The notes below the pieces were generated by a model. That model saw nothing but the letters and a program-made list of their open reading frames with translations, had not been told where the DNA came from and made no database searches. From BOKV01 sp041739465 (lineage in GTDB: Bacteria; Pseudomonadota; Alphaproteobacteria; Rhizobiales; Rhizobiaceae), in contig JBGSNX010000043.1 of the NCBI GenBank assembly GCA_041739465.1, forward strand, positions 1 through 54,045: 54,045 nt of DNA, in the 5' to 3' direction. Made by a program: the position numbers and the translations under genes. Below are positions 27,819 through 36,769 of this stretch, one piece after another (positions within the stretch are counted from its first letter, which is position 1; each line of letters opens with the position of its first letter).

Positions 27819-29243
27819 TCATTGCGGGGTTGCCGTTTCGCTGCCGGCTCCGCCGTCCCAAAGGCCAGTCAGGCTGCCATCGCTGGAAAGCGCGTAGACA
27901 ACGGGCGTGACGCTGCCCCAGTCGACGACAAGCAGGCCTTGGTCAAATCGCCCTGTTCCGCTGTAGCTGCTGCTTCCGATCCGCCATGAAAGTTCGTAAT
28001 TCTTGCCATCACCCTCGATATCAAGGCGGCCTGAATAGGCAGACCCGTCGACGTTTCGGCCCTTGACCTTGTAAGTGCCATTGGCTGGTACGGCATCTGG
28101 ATCGGAAGCCCTATAAAGCGTCAACCGGTCGGTTGCCGTCCCATCGGCCCATTCGCCATCCAGCACACCATCCGGCTCGAATGAATAAACGACCGGGTGC
28201 AGATCGTTCCAATTGACCACAAGCATCTTGCCGGCAAGTTCGCCTTTGCCGCGAAACACGTCCTTGCCGATCCACCACGTGAAATCAAAACGGTCCGCCC
28301 GCTCAACCAGCGCCAGCATTCCCTTGTAGGCAGAGCCGTCCGGATTGGTTCCCTTGACACGGTAAAGACCGGTCAGCTCGCGCCGCGCTTCGGTAGCCTC
28401 GGGCATCCGAAGCCGGGCCTGGCGGCTGTCCTTGCTGCCGCTGGAGACACCAGCCTGCCCTGGCACAGCGGCAGTTTTTGCCTCGGCATTGCCGTTGAAA
28501 ACAAATTCGCCAAAGAAGGAAGACGAAAGCCACGGCGTTTGCTGGCCTTTCGTCTCCTGATAGACGCCTTTGAGGGTTCGCTTGAACGTCTCTTCAAGGT
28601 TGAGATTGGGTGTCGCCAGCGAAAGCGTCAGATGCTTGGCGTAAGGGCTGTTGCGCCCTTCGCCGTCAAGCGCAACCGAACCGGGCGATGTCGAATACGA
28701 CACAAACAGGCTGGCACTGGTGTCAATCCGCGAAAGCCCGCTGGTTCCACTGGTCAGCGGATTGTCGCGGCAAGCATCAAGAATGACAATGTTGAGTTCA
28801 TTTCCGGCCTCCGACATGGCCTCGACGATTTCGGCTGCAACCACGGCCTTCGTGTCAAGTTCACTTGGGTCCGCTATGCCATCCCCGATCGGCAGAAGAT
28901 AATTTTCGCCAGCAACCTGCACGCCGTGACCGGCAAAGAAGAACAGGCCGACACCACCCCTGTCAGCAAGCTTGGCGCCGAATTCTGCCACCGCATCCAG
29001 CATCGCCTGACGGTCGGCATTGACCACCAGTTCCACCTCAAACCCGGCGCTTTCAAGCGACTTGGCAACATCGCTGGCGTCATTGCCCGGATTTGCCAGT
29101 GGTGCAAAAGAATACTCGCTGTTGCCGATCACCAGCGCAGAACGGTTTTGCGCAAATGACTCTCCCGGCAGCGCGCCGAAGAACAGGATAAAAGCCGTCA
29201 ACAGCGCAAGCAGTCTAATCATTCCGGTCAGCCTTGGCACCAT
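27819..29243 (-). CDS. Exported caspase-like peptidase (C14) with two tandem C-terminal beta repeats
   Basis: The 474-residue protein has a signal peptide (about residues 1-31, ending ESFAQ). A caspase-hemoglobinase p20-like domain follows, with SALVIGNSEY (35-44), catalytic His106 in FFFAGHGVQ and catalytic Cys158 in ILDACRDNP. Two related repeats of about 80-86 residues (292-377 and 389-465) share VKGxNxDGSAYxG, W-x-I-G, LVVxW and PVVY. Bacterial orthocaspases of this type cleave after basic residues in known cases; the target here is unknown. ATG 29243 has AGGAG six bases upstream. It starts 33 nt after the sucB stop, so it is probably cotranscribed with the TCA genes. Confidence 0.92.
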   Translation of the reverse strand: MVPRLTGMIRLLALLTAFILFFGALPGESFAQNRSALVIGNSEYSFAPLANPGNDASDVAKSLESAGFEVELVVNADRQAMLDAVAEFGAKLADRGGVGLFFFAGHGVQVAGENYLLPIGDGIADPSELDTKAVVAAEIVEAMSEAGNELNIVILDACRDNPLTSGTSGLSRIDTSASLFVSYSTSPGSVALDGEGRNSPYAKHLTLSLATPNLNLEETFKRTLKGVYQETKGQQTPWLSSSFFGEFVFNGNAEAKTAAVPGQAGVSSGSKDSRQARLRMPEATEARRELTGLYRVKGTNPDGSAYKGMLALVERADRFDFTWWIGKDVFRGKGELAGKMLVVNWNDLHPVVYSFEPDGVLDGEWADGTATDRLTLYRASDPDAVPANGTYKVKGRNVDGSAYSGRLDIEGDGKNYELSWRIGSSSYSGTGRFDQGLLVVDWGSVTPVVYALSSDGSLTGLWDGGAGSETATPQ

Positions 29244-29276
29244 TTGGCACTCCTGCTGGCAGCCTTGAACCAGTCC

Positions 29277-30470
29277 TTACAGATCAAGCACAAGACGCTC
29301 GGGGTCTTCAAGGGTTTCCTTCACCCGCACCAGGAAAGTAACGGCTTCCTTGCCATCGACAATCCGGTGGTCATAGGAAAGCGCCAGATACATCATCGGC
29401 CGGATTACCACCTGTCCGCCGACAGCCATGGGCCGTTCCTGTATCTTGTGCATGCCAAGGATGCCCGATTGCGGGGCGTTGAGGATCGGCGTCGACATCA
29501 ACGAGCCATAGACACCGCCATTGGAAATGGTGAAAGTGCCGCCCTGCATGTCAGCCATGTCCAGCTGCCCGTCGCGGGCCCGCTTGCCGAGCCGCCCGAT
29601 TTCCTTCTCGATGTCGGCAATGCCCATCTGGTCGGCATCGCGAACCACCGGAACCACCAGCCCCTTGTCGGTGCCGACTGCCACTCCGACATGGCAGTAA
29701 TTCTTGTAAATTATGTCGGTGCCGTCGATCTCGGCATTAACAGCGGGAATCTCTTTCAGCGCATGGCAAACTGCCTTGGTGAAGAATCCCATGAAGCCAA
29801 GTTTGACGCCGTGCTTCTTTTCAAACAGGTCCTTGTAGCGGTTGCGCAGTTCCATCACCGGCCCCATGTCCACTTCGTTGAAAGTGGTGAGCATGGCCGC
29901 CGAATTCTGCGCTTCCTTCAGGCGGCGGGCGATGGTCTGGCGAAGCCGCGACATCTTCACCCGTTCCTCGCGCACGGCATCAGGCTGCGAAGAAGCAGCA
30001 CGGGCAATGGCAGGAGCCGGCTGCGGCGCAGCAACGGCCTTCATGGCGTCTTCCTTCAGAACCTGGCCGCGCTTGCCTGAACCTGCAACGCTGCTGGCAT
30101 CAATGCCTTTTTCCGAAAGGATTTTCTGCGCTGAGGGCGCGGCAGGCATTTCAGTTGAGCGAGCCGCTGGCGCAGCTTTCTGCACCGGAGCGGGAGCTTC
30201 TTCGGGTTTGGAAACAGGTGCTGCAGCGGCGCCGCCGAGCGTGAACTGGGCAAGCAATCCGCCAACCGGAACGGTTTCGCCTTCCTGGGCGACAATTTCG
30301 CTCAAGACACCGGCGGCAGGCGCCGGAACTTCGACGGATACCTTGTCGGTTTCCAGTTCAACCAGAGGCTCGTCTGCCTTGACATGTTCGCCGGGCTTTT
30401 TCAGCCAGCGACCGACTGTCGCCTCACTCACCGATTCACCCAGCGTTGGAACGCGAATTTCGCTAGCCAT
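29277..30470 (-). CDS. sucB: Dihydrolipoyllysine succinyltransferase, E2 of 2-oxoglutarate dehydrogenase
   Basis: The 397-residue protein has one N-terminal lipoyl domain (lipoylated lysine in ELETDKVSVEVPAP, Lys near 43) and an Ala/Pro-rich linker. A short E1/E3-binding domain (APSAQKILSEKGIDASSVAGSGKRGQVLKED) follows. The C-terminal catalytic domain ends with active-site YDHRIVDGKEAV. It transfers the succinyl group to CoA. It lies 47 nt downstream of sucA, the E1 gene. Confidence 0.97.
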   Translation of the reverse strand: MASEIRVPTLGESVSEATVGRWLKKPGEHVKADEPLVELETDKVSVEVPAPAAGVLSEIVAQEGETVPVGGLLAQFTLGGAAAAPVSKPEEAPAPVQKAAPAARSTEMPAAPSAQKILSEKGIDASSVAGSGKRGQVLKEDAMKAVAAPQPAPAIARAASSQPDAVREERVKMSRLRQTIARRLKEAQNSAAMLTTFNEVDMGPVMELRNRYKDLFEKKHGVKLGFMGFFTKAVCHALKEIPAVNAEIDGTDIIYKNYCHVGVAVGTDKGLVVPVVRDADQMGIADIEKEIGRLGKRARDGQLDMADMQGGTFTISNGGVYGSLMSTPILNAPQSGILGMHKIQERPMAVGGQVVIRPMMYLALSYDHRIVDGKEAVTFLVRVKETLEDPERLVLDL

Positions 30471-30517
30471 GCTTGTCTCTTTCTTTCCAGTCAGTTCCGT
30501 GTGCGTTGGAAGCCGTC

Positions 30518-33397
30518 TCAGCCGCCCAGCGCATCTTCCAAGAATGCTTCAAGTTGCGCCAGGTGCCTTGACATCAGGCCGGTCGCCGGTGACGCCGATG
30601 CAGGCCTGCCGGCATATCGCGGCCGCCGCTGCTTTGCGCCGATGTGGTCAAACACCCATTCCAGATAGGGTTCGATGAATGACCATGCGCCCATGTTTTT
30701 CGGCTCTTCCTGACACCATACCCATTCGGCGTGCTTGAAGCGCGACAATTCCGTGATCAGCGCCTTGGCTGGGAACGGGTACAATTGTTCGACCCGAAGA
30801 AGGTAGACGTCGTTGATGCCACGCTTCTCGCGCTCGTCGTAAAGGTCGAAATAGACCTTGCCCGAACACATCACGACGCGCTTCATCTTCGAATCCTTGA
30901 CGAGCTTGATCGGCTGCTCTTTCAAATATTCCGCATCATCCCACAGCAGTCTGTGGAATGCCGAAGCGCCGGACATTTCAGCCAGCGTTGACACCGAACG
31001 CTTGTGGCGCAACAGCGATTTTGGCGTCATCAGGATGAGCGGCTTTCGGAAATCACGCTTCATCTGGCGGCGCAGGATGTGGAAAAGATTGGCAGGGGTA
31101 GTACAATTGGCAACCTGCATGTTGTCTTCGGCACAAAGCTGCAGGAACCGCTCAAGGCGCGCCGATGAATGCTCCGGCCCTTGCCCCTCATAGCCGTGCG
31201 GCAGCAGGCATACGAGACCCGACATGCGCAGCCATTTGCGCTCGCCCGACGAAATGAACTGGTCGAACACCACTTGTGCGCCATTGGCGAAATCGCCGAA
31301 TTGCGCTTCCCAAAGCGTCAGTGCGTTGGGTCGGGCCAGCGAGTAGCCGTAGTCAAACCCGAGCACCGCCTCTTCCGACAGCATCGAATTGATAACCTCG
31401 AACCGCGCCTGTTCAGGGGAGAGATTTGCAAGCGGAATGTAGCGCTCTTCGGTATCCTGATCATACAACACCGAATGGCGATGCGAAAAGGTTCCCCGTT
31501 CGCTATCCTGGCCGGAAAGCCGTATCTTGTGACCGTCAAGGCAGAGCGAACCAAAAGCCAGCGCCTCACCTGTCGCCCAGTCAATGCCTTCACCGGTCTC
31601 GAACATCTTGGCGCGGTTTTCCATGAACCGCTGGATGGTCTTGTGGGCATTGAACCCTTCGGGAATGGTCGACAGTTTCTTGCCCAGTTCCTTGAGCACT
31701 TTCATGGGAACCGAGGTTTTTCCGCGCCTTTGCTCATCGGCATTGTCCGCCATGCGAAGCCCGGACCATTCACCGTCCAGCCAGTCAGCCTTGTTCGGAT
31801 TGTAGGCTTGGCCGGCCTGATATTCGCCTTCCAGCTTGTTACGCCAATCGGCGCGCATCTGTTCGAACTCGCCGGCCGTGATCAACCCTTCGGCAATCAG
31901 CTTGTCGGAGTAGAGTTTTGCAACGGTCTCGTGGGCGCGAATGACCTTGTACATTTTGGGCTGGGTGAACGAAGGCTCGTCGCCCTCGTTGTGGCCGTAT
32001 CGCCGATAACAGAACATGTCGATGACGACCGGCTTGTGAAACTTCATCCGGTATTCTGTCGCGATCTTGGCGGCAAACACCACCGATTCAGGATCATCGC
32101 CATTGCAGTGGAAAATTGGCGCTTCAATGCCCTTGGCAAAGTCGGAGGGGTAAGGCGAAGAGCGTGAAAATGCCGGATTGGTGGTGAAACCGATCTGGTT
32201 GTTGATGATGAAATGCACAGTCCCGGCCACGCGGTAACCACGCAGGCCTGAAAGGCCAAGAATCTCGGGAACCACGCCCTGTCCGGCAAACGCGGCATCG
32301 CCGTGCAGCAACAGCGGCATGACCTTGGCTCGTTCCGACAAGGGAACGATGTCGCCTTCCCAGACGGTCGTGCCCATGTCCTGCTTGGCGCGGGCCTTGC
32401 CCATCACCACCGGATTGACGATTTCCAGATGCGAAGGATTGGCCGTCAGCGACAGGTGAACCGTGTTGCCGTCGAATTCACGATCCGAAGACGCGCCGAG
32501 GTGATATTTGACATCGCCCGATCCCTCGACATTGTCCGGTGCGTAAGAGCCGCCCTTGAATTCGTGGAAAACGGCACGGTGCGGCTTGCTCATGACCTGC
32601 GTGAGGACATTGAGGCGGCCACGGTGTGCCATGCCCAGCACAACTTCCTTGAGGCCCAGATTGCCGCCACGCTTGATGATCTGTTCAAGCGCCGGGATAA
32701 GGCTTTCGCCGCCATCAAGGCCGAAGCGCTTGGTGCCCTTGTACTTGACGTCGATGAACTGCTCAAAACCTTCAGCTTCGATCAGCTTCTGCAAGATCGC
32801 CTTCTTGCCCATTGCCGTGAATTCGATGCCCTTGTCCGGGCCTTCGATGCGCTGCTGTATCCAGCTTTTTTCTTCCGGCTGCGAAATGTGCATGAACTCA
32901 ACGCCGAGCGTCGAGCAATAGGTCCGCTTCAGGATCGCCAGCATTTCGTTGACCGTGGCGTATTCAAGTCCCAGCACGTGATCGATGAATATCTTGCGAT
33001 CGAGATCAGCGGCGGTGAAGCCATAAGCCTCGGGGGAAAGCTCATTGTAGTCGTCGATTGGCTGGGCAATTCCGAGCGGATCGAGATTGGCATGCAAATG
33101 TCCACGCATGCGATAAGCGCGGATCATCATGATTGCACGCACTGAGTCACGGGCTGCCTGGGTCACTTGTGCTGCCGAGAGGCCGATGGCCTGCGCTACG
33201 GCTGTGGCCTTGGCTTCGATCTTGGCAGGTGTGGCAGTTCCCCAGTCACCGTCCAGCGCCGAGACCAGTTCGCCATTGGCAGCAATCGGCCAATTCTTGC
33301 GTTGCCATGAAGGGCCTGTGGTTTCTTCGCCCGCCAGCGTTTCCAGATAAGCAACGCTTGACGCTGTCAGCGTAGAAAGTTCGGTGTCGCGATCCAT
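30518..33397 (-). CDS. sucA: 2-oxoglutarate dehydrogenase E1 component
   Basis: This thiamine-diphosphate enzyme carries MGMAHRGRLNVL-like sequence, the TPP-binding GDAAFAGQGVV, RYGHNEGDEPSFTQP, and LCLDGHKIRLSGQDSERGTFSHRH. It decarboxylates 2-oxoglutarate and passes succinyl to SucB. ATG 33397 gives 959 residues and follows GGAAGGTCAGG. An upstream in-frame ATG at 33463 overlaps the sucD stop (TGATG) and would add 22 residues; it cannot be fully excluded. It forms part of the minus-strand mdh-sucCDAB block. Confidence 0.97.
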   Translation of the reverse strand: MDRDTELSTLTASSVAYLETLAGEETTGPSWQRKNWPIAANGELVSALDGDWGTATPAKIEAKATAVAQAIGLSAAQVTQAARDSVRAIMMIRAYRMRGHLHANLDPLGIAQPIDDYNELSPEAYGFTAADLDRKIFIDHVLGLEYATVNEMLAILKRTYCSTLGVEFMHISQPEEKSWIQQRIEGPDKGIEFTAMGKKAILQKLIEAEGFEQFIDVKYKGTKRFGLDGGESLIPALEQIIKRGGNLGLKEVVLGMAHRGRLNVLTQVMSKPHRAVFHEFKGGSYAPDNVEGSGDVKYHLGASSDREFDGNTVHLSLTANPSHLEIVNPVVMGKARAKQDMGTTVWEGDIVPLSERAKVMPLLLHGDAAFAGQGVVPEILGLSGLRGYRVAGTVHFIINNQIGFTTNPAFSRSSPYPSDFAKGIEAPIFHCNGDDPESVVFAAKIATEYRMKFHKPVVIDMFCYRRYGHNEGDEPSFTQPKMYKVIRAHETVAKLYSDKLIAEGLITAGEFEQMRADWRNKLEGEYQAGQAYNPNKADWLDGEWSGLRMADNADEQRRGKTSVPMKVLKELGKKLSTIPEGFNAHKTIQRFMENRAKMFETGEGIDWATGEALAFGSLCLDGHKIRLSGQDSERGTFSHRHSVLYDQDTEERYIPLANLSPEQARFEVINSMLSEEAVLGFDYGYSLARPNALTLWEAQFGDFANGAQVVFDQFISSGERKWLRMSGLVCLLPHGYEGQGPEHSSARLERFLQLCAEDNMQVANCTTPANLFHILRRQMKRDFRKPLILMTPKSLLRHKRSVSTLAEMSGASAFHRLLWDDAEYLKEQPIKLVKDSKMKRVVMCSGKVYFDLYDEREKRGINDVYLLRVEQLYPFPAKALITELSRFKHAEWVWCQEEPKNMGAWSFIEPYLEWVFDHIGAKQRRPRYAGRPASASPATGLMSRHLAQLEAFLEDALGG

Positions 33398-33462
33398 GTT
33401 TGCCTGACCTTCCAGAACATTGAACTTCGGACCGTCAACCTGTTGCCCGGTCCATTCGGGCA

Positions 33463-34368
33463 TCAGCCCTTGAGCACTTCCAACAATGTTTCGCCAAGCC
33501 GCGCAGGCGAGGGCGAAACGGTGATTCCCGCCGATTGCATGGCGTCGATCTTGTCTTCCGCACCGCCCTTGCCGCCTGAAATCACCGCGCCGGCATGGCC
33601 CATGGTACGGCCCTTGGGGGCTGTGCGACCGGCGATGAATCCGGCCATCGGCTTCTTGCGGCCCTTGCGGGCTTCGTCCTTGAGAAACTGTGCTGCTTCC
33701 TCTTCTGCCGAGCCGCCAATTTCGCCGATCATGATGATGGACTTGGTGGCTTCGTCTGCAAGGAACATCTCGAGCACGTCGATGAATTCGGTGCCCTTGA
33801 CCGGGTCGCCGCCGATACCGACTGCCGTGGTCTGGCCAAGGCCGGCATTCGATGTCTGGAACACCGCCTCATATGTGAGGGTGCCGGAGCGCGAAACAAC
33901 CCCGACCGAACCTTTCTTGAAAATCGAGCCCGGCATGATGCCGATCTTGCATTCTTCCGGTGTCAGCACGCCGGGGCAGTTCGGCCCGATCAGCCTGGAA
34001 GTCGAACGGTCAAGCCGCGCCTTCACACGCACCATGTCAAGAACCGGGATACCTTCCGTGATGCACACAATGAGCGGGATTTCAGCTTCGATGGCTTCCA
34101 GAATTGCTTCGGCTGCGCCAGACGGTGGCACGTAAATCACCGAGGCATCTGCACCCGTGCGCTCTTTTGCTTCCGCAACCGATGCAAAGATCGGCAATTG
34201 CGCGCCGCTTTCGACAGAACCCCAGGTCTCGCCGCCCTTCTTGGGATGAATGCCCCCGACCATCCCGGTGCCGTAATAGGCCAGCGCCTGTTCGGTGTGG
34301 AACGTGCCGGTCTTGCCGGTAAGGCCCTGAACGAGAACCTTGGTGTCTTTGTTGACGAGAATGGACAT
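33463..34368 (-). CDS. sucD: Succinyl-CoA synthetase subunit alpha
   Basis: The 301-residue protein has the CoA-binding Rossmann domain (VQGLTGKTGTFHTEQALAYG-like), GGIHPKKGG, and the phosphohistidine loop GHAGAVISGGKGGAEDKI (active-site His near residue 248). It works with SucC to convert succinyl-CoA to succinate with nucleoside triphosphate formation. It starts 3 nt after the sucC stop. Confidence 0.98.
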   Translation of the reverse strand: MSILVNKDTKVLVQGLTGKTGTFHTEQALAYYGTGMVGGIHPKKGGETWGSVESGAQLPIFASVAEAKERTGADASVIYVPPSGAAEAILEAIEAEIPLIVCITEGIPVLDMVRVKARLDRSTSRLIGPNCPGVLTPEECKIGIMPGSIFKKGSVGVVSRSGTLTYEAVFQTSNAGLGQTTAVGIGGDPVKGTEFIDVLEMFLADEATKSIIMIGEIGGSAEEEAAQFLKDEARKGRKKPMAGFIAGRTAPKGRTMGHAGAVISGGKGGAEDKIDAMQSAGITVSPSPARLGETLLEVLKG

Positions 34369-34371
34369 GGA

Positions 34372-35568
34372 TCAGGCCCCCTTGACCGCCGTGACGATCT
34401 TCTTTGCTGCATCATCTAGGTCATCGGCGGAGATGACATTGAGGCCGCTCTCATTGATGATCGCCTTGCCCTTTTCGACATTGGTGCCTTCCAGCCGCAC
34501 GACCAGCGGCACTTTCAGGCCGACTTCCTTTACTGCCGCAATGACGCCTTCGGCGATCACGTCGCAGCGCATGATGCCACCGAAAATGTTGACAAGGATG
34601 CCCTTCACGTTCGGGTCGGCAGTGATGATCTTGAAAGCCGCCGTCACCTTTTCCTTGGACGCGCCGCCACCGACATCGAGGAAGTTCGCCGGCTCTACGC
34701 CATAAAGCTTGATGATGTCCATGGTTGCCATGGCAAGGCCCGCACCATTGACCATGCACCCGATGTCGCCTTCCAGCGCCACATAGGCAAGGTCATGCTT
34801 GGAGGCTTCGATTTCCTTCTCATCCTCTTCGGTGATGTCGCGAAGCTCCATCAATTCGGGATGCCGGTACAAGGCGTTGTTGTCGAATGAAACCTTGGCA
34901 TCAAGTACCCGCAAATGACCGTCCTTCAGGACAATCAGCGGGTTCACTTCCAGCAGGCTCATGTCCTTCTCGGTGAAGGCGCGATAAAGGATCGGGAACA
35001 GCCGCTTGCCGTCCATGCGTGCCGCGCCATCAAGGCCGTACACGTCGCAAAGCTTCTTGGCGTCGCGCGGCGTCACCCCAGCTTCAGGGTCGATGGCAAT
35101 GGTCTGGATTTTTTCCGGAGTATGTTCGGCAAAAGCCTCGATGTCCATGCCGCCTTCGGTTGACGCGACAAACGACACCCGGCCGGTTGCCCGGTCAACC
35201 AGCAGGGAGAGGTAAAGCTCCCGGTCAATGTCAGCGCCGTCTTCCAGATAAAGCCGGTTCACCTGCTTGCCTGCCGGACCTGTCTGCTTGGTAACTAGCG
35301 TGTTGCCCAGCATTTCATGAACATGCGATTGCACTTCTTCGGCGCTGCGGGCAAGCCGCACCCCGCCCTTGGCATCGGCCGGCAGTTCCTTGAACTTGCC
35401 CTTGCCTCGGCCACCGGCATGGATCTGGCTCTTGACCACGTAAAGCGGTCCAGGCAGGGAGGCAATCGCGCCAGCCACATCTGCGCTGTTGAGGATCACG
35501 GCGCCTTCGGCCACCGGCGCACCAAACTCCTTGAGCAGCGCCTTGCCCTGGTATTCATGAATGTTCAT
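34372..35568 (-). CDS. sucC: Succinyl-CoA synthetase subunit beta (ADP-forming type)
   Basis: The 398-residue protein starts MNIHEYQGKALLKEFGAPV. It has an ATP-grasp domain (VVKSQIHAGGRGKGKF) and the C-terminal VNIFGGIMRCDVIAEGVI, which contacts the alpha subunit. Length is normal for the bacterial beta subunit. It lies 37 nt downstream of mdh and immediately before sucD, the order typical of rhizobia. Confidence 0.98.
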   Translation of the reverse strand: MNIHEYQGKALLKEFGAPVAEGAVILNSADVAGAIASLPGPLYVVKSQIHAGGRGKGKFKELPADAKGGVRLARSAEEVQSHVHEMLGNTLVTKQTGPAGKQVNRLYLEDGADIDRELYLSLLVDRATGRVSFVASTEGGMDIEAFAEHTPEKIQTIAIDPEAGVTPRDAKKLCDVYGLDGAARMDGKRLFPILYRAFTEKDMSLLEVNPLIVLKDGHLRVLDAKVSFDNNALYRHPELMELRDITEEDEKEIEASKHDLAYVALEGDIGCMVNGAGLAMATMDIIKLYGVEPANFLDVGGGASKEKVTAAFKIITADPNVKGILVNIFGGIMRCDVIAEGVIAAVKEVGLKVPLVVRLEGTNVEKGKAIINESGLNVISADDLDDAAKKIVTAVKGA

Positions 35569-35605
35569 GTCAGCTCCGTTGGGGAGGATTTATCGGGATC
35601 TTGGT

Positions 35606-36568
35606 TCAGGCGAGTGTGGGCGCCAGCGCCTTGCAGGCATCGCAGAGCTCTGCGACGGCAGCAACGGAGCTGTCGAACATCTTCTGCTCGGCCTTGTTGA
35701 GATCAATTTCGATGATGCGCTCGACACCTTCAGCACCGATTACCACCGGAACGCCGACATACATGTCCTTGACGCCATACTCGCCCTTGAGGTGGGCAGC
35801 ACAAGGCATAACGCGCTTCTTGTCCTTGAGGTAGCTTTCCGCCATCGCAATGGCTGAGGAAGCGGGCGCATAATAGGCCGAGCCGCTCTTGAGCAGCGAC
35901 ACGATCTCGCCGCCGCCCTTGCGGGTACGGTCGACGATCTCATCAATGCGTTCTTTGGTGGCCCAGCCCATCTTGACGAGGTCAGGAAGCGGGATGCCTG
36001 CAACCGCAGAGTAGCGGGTCAGTGGCACCATCGAATCGCCGTGACCGCCGAGCACAAAGGCGGTGACGTCTTCAACCGAGACCTTGAACTCGTCAGCCAG
36101 GAAATAGCGGAAACGCGCTGAATCAAGCACGCCGGCCATGCCGACAACCATGTTTTTTGGCAGGCCGGAAAATTTCTGCAAGGCCCAGACCATCGCGTCC
36201 AGCGGATTGGTGATGCAGATGACAAAGCTGTTCGGCGCGTATTTCTTGATGCCCGCACCAACCTGCTCCATTACCTTCAGATTGATGCCGATCAGATCAT
36301 CGCGGCTCATTCCAGGCTTGCGTGCAACCCCTGCTGTAACGATGCACACATCCGCGCCCTTGATCGCCTCGTAGCTGTTGGTACCCGAAAGCCGCGCATC
36401 AAAGCCGTCAATTGTCGAGGACTGCGCAATGTCCAGCGCCTTGCCGTCGGGAATGCCTTCTGCGATGTCGAACAGGACGATGTCACCCAGTTCCTTCAAC
36501 CCGGCCAAATGGGCGAGCGTTCCGCCGATCATTCCCGAGCCAATCAGCGCGATCTTGTTGCGAGCCAT
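35606..36568 (-). CDS. mdh: Malate dehydrogenase (LDH-like, NAD-dependent)
   Basis: The 320-residue protein starts MARNKIALIGSGMIGGTLA (NAD-binding loop). It has VTAGVARKPGMSRDDL (substrate-binding Arg), CITNPLDAMVW, LDSARFRYFLA and the catalytic His in VLGGHGDSMVPL. It oxidises malate to oxaloacetate. ATG 36568, with AAGGAACAGG upstream, gives the family length; the longer frame to 36697 is rejected. It is the first gene of the TCA block, so its upstream region (36569-36769) probably drives mdh-sucCDAB and perhaps the genes beyond. Confidence 0.98.
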   Translation of the reverse strand: MARNKIALIGSGMIGGTLAHLAGLKELGDIVLFDIAEGIPDGKALDIAQSSTIDGFDARLSGTNSYEAIKGADVCIVTAGVARKPGMSRDDLIGINLKVMEQVGAGIKKYAPNSFVICITNPLDAMVWALQKFSGLPKNMVVGMAGVLDSARFRYFLADEFKVSVEDVTAFVLGGHGDSMVPLTRYSAVAGIPLPDLVKMGWATKERIDEIVDRTRKGGGEIVSLLKSGSAYYAPASSAIAMAESYLKDKKRVMPCAAHLKGEYGVKDMYVGVPVVIGAEGVERIIEIDLNKAEQKMFDSSVAAVAELCDACKALAPTLA

Positions 36569-36628
36569 GTCCTGTTCCTTTGCCTTGCGATGCAATTTTC
36601 TGCGAAGTTGTATCAGCGACAACAAGTC

Positions 36629-36645
36629 GCCTGTTTGGAACAGGC
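36629..36645 (-). repeat. Small hairpin in the mdh leader region
   Basis: GCCTGTT (36629-36635) and AACAGGC (36639-36645) form a perfect 7-bp stem with a 3-nt loop, about 60 nt upstream of the mdh start. It may be an mRNA leader structure or a small protein-binding palindrome; there is no T tract. Confidence 0.5.
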
Positions 36646-36738
36646 CTCTATCGAAAAAAGCGGCAGCATTCAAGGTAGACTTTAAAAGCAATTTCATTTC
36701 AATCGGTTAAATGAAAATCATCTTACGTAAACGTCAAT

Positions 36739-36744
36739 ATTATA
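36739..36744 (-). promoter_or_regulatory. Candidate -10 element (TATAAT) for the mdh-suc block
   Basis: A consensus TATAAT stands on the minus strand just downstream of zapE. No good -35 is seen at the right distance, so the call is tentative. Transcription would start near 36732, giving a leader of about 160 nt. The AT-rich stretch 36650-36745 is the main non-coding region before the TCA genes. Confidence 0.3.
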
Positions 36745-36769
36745 CCTCGCGCTGAATTTCATGATCCGG

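Noticed and set aside
20285..29256. Identical 12-nt CAGGAGTGCCAA directly before the starts at 20285 and 29243
   Set aside because: It contains the Shine-Dalgarno site and seems a chance match between two unrelated genes; no further similarity is visible.
31169..32167. 332-residue plus-strand frame over sucA
   Set aside because: Shadow of sucA; no motif, and the codon pattern follows the minus-strand gene.
33397..33463. Upstream sucA start at 33463, coupled to the sucD stop as TGATG
   Set aside because: Its Shine-Dalgarno-like AAGGG is only three bases away, and the added 22 residues look unlike a SucA N-terminus; ATG 33397 is preferred, though not proven.
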